8,669 bases of DNA from the NCBI GenBank assembly GCA_028292305.1, contig JAQGMQ010000711.1, positions 1 to 8,669 on the forward strand, in the 5' to 3' direction. Of the stretch, positions 6,600 through 8,669 are shown piece after piece. The stretch is from Rhodoferax sp. GTDB lineage: Bacteria; Pseudomonadota; Gammaproteobacteria; Burkholderiales; Burkholderiaceae_C. A program made the translations under genes and the position numbers. The first letter of the stretch is position 1; every line of letters starts with the position of its first letter. The notes below the pieces were generated by a model, which ran no database searches, had not been told where the DNA came from, and saw only the letters and a list, made by a program, of their open reading frames with translations.

Positions 6600-6615
6600 C
6601 TGTTTGAATATCCAG
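6600..6615. promoter_or_regulatory. LexA operator, box 1
   Basis: CTGTTTGAATATCCAG fits CTG-N10-CAG and matches the E. coli-type consensus CTGTATATATATACAG at 12 of 16 positions. It lies 85 bases upstream of the lexA start codon, three bases from a second box. Paired boxes before lexA are the known arrangement in E. coli. Confidence 0.85.
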
Positions 6616-6618
6616 TAC

Positions 6619-6634
6619 CTGTATTTTTGTTCAG
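6619..6634. promoter_or_regulatory. LexA operator, box 2
   Basis: CTGTATTTTTGTTCAG fits CTG-N10-CAG and matches the consensus at 12 of 16 positions. It overlaps the candidate lexA -10 element (6623-6628). It ends 20 bases before the asparaginase ATG at 6655, so a bound repressor could affect both divergent genes. Confidence 0.87.
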
Positions 6635-6651
6635 TTTTAGAAAGATTGCAA
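6623..6651 (-). promoter_or_regulatory. candidate lexA promoter overlapping LexA box 2
   Basis: On the minus strand a -35-like TTGCAA (6646-6651) and a -10-like AAAAAT (6623-6628) are spaced by 17 bases; each hexamer matches at 4 of 6. The -10 lies within box 2, so bound LexA would block polymerase. The leader would be about 100 bases long. An alternative -10, GATATT (6607-6612, inside box 1), would give a shorter leader and is also repressible. Confidence 0.4.
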
Positions 6652-6654
6652 GCA

Positions 6655-7710
6655 ATGGCAGAAAAAACACGCGAAATGGCGAGCAGCGTCGCCAACCGTG
6701 GCATGGATGTGCGGTCGGTGCCGGGCAAGGTGGTGGTGCTCGGCACTGGCGGCACGATCGCCGGGACGGCGGCAACGCAGGGCGACAACATCGGCTACAC
6801 CGCCGCGCAAGTGGGCGTGGCGCAGTTGCTGGAGGCCATACCGGCGTTGCAGCAGTTGGGCTTTGCAGTGGTCACGGAGCAGGTGGCGCAGGTCGACAGC
6901 AAGGACATGGACAACGGCATCTGGCAGACCTTGGCCCGCCGCGTCGCGCATTGGCTGGCCGAGCCCGACGTGCAGGGCATCGTCATCACCCACGGCACCG
7001 ACACGCTGGAGGAGACCGCGTTTTTTCTGCAGTGCGTGCTCGATCCGTTGAAGCCGGTCGTGCTGACTTGCGCGATGCGGCCGGCCAGCTCACTTTCGCC
7101 GGATGGCCCGCAGAACGTGCTCGACGCCGTGGCGGTGGCCAACACACCCGGCGCGCGCGGCGTCGTGGCCGTTTGTGCGGGTGTGCTGCACGGCGCGTTC
7201 GACGTGCAGAAGGTGCATACCTACCGCCTCGATGCGTTCGGCTCTGGCGATGCGGGGCCCATCGGGCATGTGGAAGAAGGCGCCGTGCGGCAGCTGCGAA
7301 GCTGGCCCAGCGGCGGGCTGGCTCTGTTGCCATCGCGGCCAAAGAATGCGACCTCGGCAGATGCCGCCGTGCACGCCAGCCTCGCCGCCGCGGTGGAGGC
7401 AACGCCCGTGGCTGACTGGCCGCGTGTCGAGATCGTCATGAGCCATGCCGGTGCGGGCGCGGGCGTGGTGCGGGCCGTCGTTGCCCAAGGCGTCGACGGT
7501 CTGGTGGTGGCCACCACGGGCAACGGCACCGTGCACCACGCGCTCGACGCCGTTCTGCTGGAGGCCAGCGCAAGTGGCGTGCAGGTGTTGCGTGCCACGC
7601 GCTGTACCAGCGGGCGGATTCTGGCAACGGCGGGCGCAACCCTGCCGGACGCCGGTGGTTTGTCTCCGGTCAAGGCGCGGGTTGCCTTGATGCTGGCACG
7701 GCTCGCTTAG
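6655..7710 (+). CDS. L-asparaginase, type II-like fold, probably cytoplasmic
   Basis: This enzyme hydrolyses L-asparagine to aspartate and ammonia, possibly also glutamine. With start ATG 6655 it has 351 residues, close to the family's roughly 330-350. All catalytic residues of the E. coli AnsB type are in place: nucleophile T34 (GTGGTIAG, 30-37), Y48 (GYTAAQVG), T115-D116 (ITHGTDTLEET), and K186 (DVQKVHTYR). The QVDSKDM and MRPASSLSPDG blocks are also typical. No signal peptide is visible, so the enzyme should stay in the cytoplasm. The frame is open back to a TTG at 6604, but that would place coding sequence over the LexA operators and I reject it. ATG 6676 and ATG 6703 are other possible starts; none has a clear ribosome binding site. 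The gene is divergent from lexA and convergent with adk. I leave the symbol blank because ansA and ansB cannot be told apart with certainty here. Confidence 0.93.
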   Translation: MAEKTREMASSVANRGMDVRSVPGKVVVLGTGGTIAGTAATQGDNIGYTAAQVGVAQLLEAIPALQQLGFAVVTEQVAQVDSKDMDNGIWQTLARRVAHWLAEPDVQGIVITHGTDTLEETAFFLQCVLDPLKPVVLTCAMRPASSLSPDGPQNVLDAVAVANTPGARGVVAVCAGVLHGAFDVQKVHTYRLDAFGSGDAGPIGHVEEGAVRQLRSWPSGGLALLPSRPKNATSADAAVHASLAAAVEATPVADWPRVEIVMSHAGAGAGVVRAVVAQGVDGLVVATTGNGTVHHALDAVLLEASASGVQVLRATRCTSGRILATAGATLPDAGGLSPVKARVALMLARLA

Positions 7711-7738
7711 GCCGCCCGGGCCTGCCTGTGGGCACAGC

Positions 7739-7765
7739 AAAAAGCCGCTCGGCGAGCGGCTTGTT
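7739..7765. terminator. intrinsic terminator, strong for adk and possibly bidirectional
   Basis: AAGCCGCTC (7742-7750), a three-base loop and GAGCGGCTT (7754-7762) form a perfect 9-base stem between the convergent asparaginase and adk genes. On the minus strand it is followed by TTTTT (complement of A 7739-7743), an intrinsic terminator 22 bases after the adk stop. On the plus strand only TTGTT follows, so termination of asparaginase is weaker but likely. Confidence 0.85.
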
Positions 7766-7783
7766 CGGTGCGCTTTTGCGCAG

Positions 7784-8440
7784 TCAGGCGGACAAGGCGT
7801 TCAGTGCGCGCGCGGTGATTTCCTCCACCGTGCCCATACCACTGATGGCACGGTACTTGGGGGCGACTTCCGGTTCGGCCTTGGCCCAGTTGGCGTAGTA
7901 GTCGACCAGCGGGCGCGTCTGCGCGCTGTACACGTCCAGGCGGTGGCGCACGGTGGCTTCCTCGTCGTCCTTGCGCTGGATCAGCGGTTCGCCGGTCACA
8001 TCGTCCAGGCCGTCCACCTTCGGCGGGTTGAACTTGGTGTGGTAGGTGCGGCCCGACGGCGCATGTGAACGGCGGCCGCTCATGCGTTCGATGATGGCGT
8101 CGAACGGCACGTCGATCTCGAGCACGTAGTCGAGCTTCACACCGGCAGCCTTCATGGCTTCGGCTTGCGGAATGGTGCGCGGGAAGCCGTCGAACAGGGC
8201 ACCCACGCCGCAGTCGGGCTGGGCCATGCGTTCTTTCACCAGGTCGATGATGAGGTCGTCGCTGACCAGCGCGCCCGATTCCATGACGGCCTTGGCCTGC
8301 AGGCCCAGCGGCGTGCCGGCCTTGACGGCGGCACGTAGCATGTCGCCTGTCGAGATCTGTGGGATGCCGTATTTCTGGCAGATGAATGTGGCTTGCGTGC
8401 CTTTACCCGCGCCAGGCGCGCCCAACAAAATCAGTCTCAT
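7784..8440 (-). CDS. adk: adenylate kinase
   Basis: Adenylate kinase catalyses ATP + AMP = 2 ADP in the cytoplasm and balances adenine nucleotides; it is essential in most bacteria. The 218-residue protein has the P-loop GAPGAGKGT (7-15), the AMP-site block STGDMLRAAV with R36, the signature FDGFPRT (83-89, R88), and a long LID domain (about 122-159) beginning GRRSHAPSGRTYH. The LID has no zinc-binding cysteines, as in Gram-negative enzymes. R123, R156 and R167 are at the expected catalytic arginine sites. Start ATG 8440 has GAGGA (8446-8450) five bases upstream and gives the canonical MRLILLGAPG beginning. The frame is open to 8566, but the extra 42 codons do not resemble the family. It lies 172 bases downstream of kdsB on the same strand and ends at a strong terminator. 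Confidence 0.98.
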   Translation of the reverse strand: MRLILLGAPGAGKGTQATFICQKYGIPQISTGDMLRAAVKAGTPLGLQAKAVMESGALVSDDLIIDLVKERMAQPDCGVGALFDGFPRTIPQAEAMKAAGVKLDYVLEIDVPFDAIIERMSGRRSHAPSGRTYHTKFNPPKVDGLDDVTGEPLIQRKDDEEATVRHRLDVYSAQTRPLVDYYANWAKAEPEVAPKYRAISGMGTVEEITARALNALSA

Positions 8441-8445
8441 GGATG

Positions 8446-8450
8446 TCCTC
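8446..8450 (-). promoter_or_regulatory. ribosome binding site GAGGA of adk
   Basis: GAGGA sits five bases before ATG 8440. It fixes this start rather than the longer open frame beginning at 8566. Confidence 0.8.
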
Positions 8451-8511
8451 GGAGTTTTAAAAGTCGTGGCGGTGCTGGCGACGCAATTTCGCCGCAGCGC
8501 TTCATTGAAGA

Positions 8512-8520
8512 AGGATAGCA
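8512..8520 (-). promoter_or_regulatory. candidate extended -10 promoter element for adk
   Basis: On the minus strand TGCTATCCT contains an extended -10 (TG, one base, then TATCCT, 4 of 6 to consensus) about 72 bases before the adk start. No convincing -35 is visible at the right distance. The kdsB-adk gap is long enough for adk to have its own promoter, but this site is weak evidence. Confidence 0.25.
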
Positions 8521-8612
8521 TGCGGCACCCTGCGCCTGGCTGACAGAAGAGGCGCAATGTAGGCACGTTTTCCCCCGTGCGGCGGCCATGCCGCGCGGGC
8601 TTGAAACCCGGT

Positions 8613-8669
8613 TCAGTACAGCTTGCGGACCCGTTCCAGATCGTCGGGCGTGTCCACCCCCGGGCCGGG
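8613..8669 (-). CDS. kdsB: 3-deoxy-manno-octulosonate cytidylyltransferase, C-terminal 18 codons only
   Basis: KdsB makes CMP-KDO from KDO and CTP, activating KDO for lipopolysaccharide inner-core synthesis. Only the end of the gene is inside the window: PGPGVDTPDDLERVRKLY and a TGA stop at 8613-8615. This matches the conserved KdsB C-terminus (I recall GTGVDTPEDLERVR in the E. coli protein). The location just upstream of adk on the same strand also fits the gene order I recall from Comamonadaceae. The N-terminal catalytic part lies beyond the right edge, so the call rests on this short tail and on context. Confidence 0.85.
   Translation of the reverse strand, partial: PGPGVDTPDDLERVRKLY

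Noticed and set aside
8441..8566. N-terminal extension of adk by 42 codons
   Set aside because: The canonical adenylate kinase N-terminus and its ribosome binding site start at 8440. The extension has no family similarity.
8582..8594. GCGGC-CAT-GCCGC hairpin after kdsB as a terminator
   Set aside because: It is a five-base stem with no T-run on the minus strand, too weak to call in GC-rich sequence.

Overview
The window is high-GC DNA from a Gram-negative betaproteobacterium, most probably Burkholderiales, family Comamonadaceae (Acidovorax, Polaromonas or Rhodoferax-like). This rests on remembered resemblance of the proteins and gene order (a kdsB-adk pair, lexA of 226 residues, a FimV-family protein), not on a search. 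Most of the window is ordinary chromosomal housekeeping sequence.

Layout, left to right: (1) on the minus strand, the first 255 codons of a 3-hydroxyacyl-CoA dehydrogenase that runs off the left edge; (2) divergent from it, a large FimV-family inner-membrane protein (839-3253, plus); (3) a 579-base gene-free stretch holding a probable non-autonomous mobile element (3359-3828) with imperfect terminal inverted repeats, a REP-like palindrome, a C/T-rich hairpin and a run of ten G; (4) on the minus strand, a D-2-hydroxyacid dehydrogenase (3833-4849), then an unrecognised 186-residue protein (5125-5685), then the SOS repressor gene lexA (5834-6514); (5) divergent from lexA, a cytoplasmic type II-like L-asparaginase (6655-7710, plus); (6) convergent with it, adenylate kinase adk (7784-8440, minus) and the last 18 codons of kdsB (8613-8669, minus), which runs off the right edge.

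The clearest regulatory signal is between lexA and the asparaginase gene. Two CTG-N10-CAG LexA operators (6600-6615 and 6619-6634) lie 3 bases apart, as expected for lexA autorepression. The second covers a possible lexA -10 element. Both lie 21-55 bases before the asparaginase start, so SOS control of that gene is possible but unproven. One hairpin at 7742-7762 probably ends both asparaginase and adk transcription.

No defence system, CRISPR array, tRNA or rRNA gene was seen, and no convincing new multi-gene system. The items most worth a second look are the tandem operators shared with asparaginase, the unrecognised gene downstream of lexA, and the inverted-repeat element abutting the end of the dehydrogenase gene.
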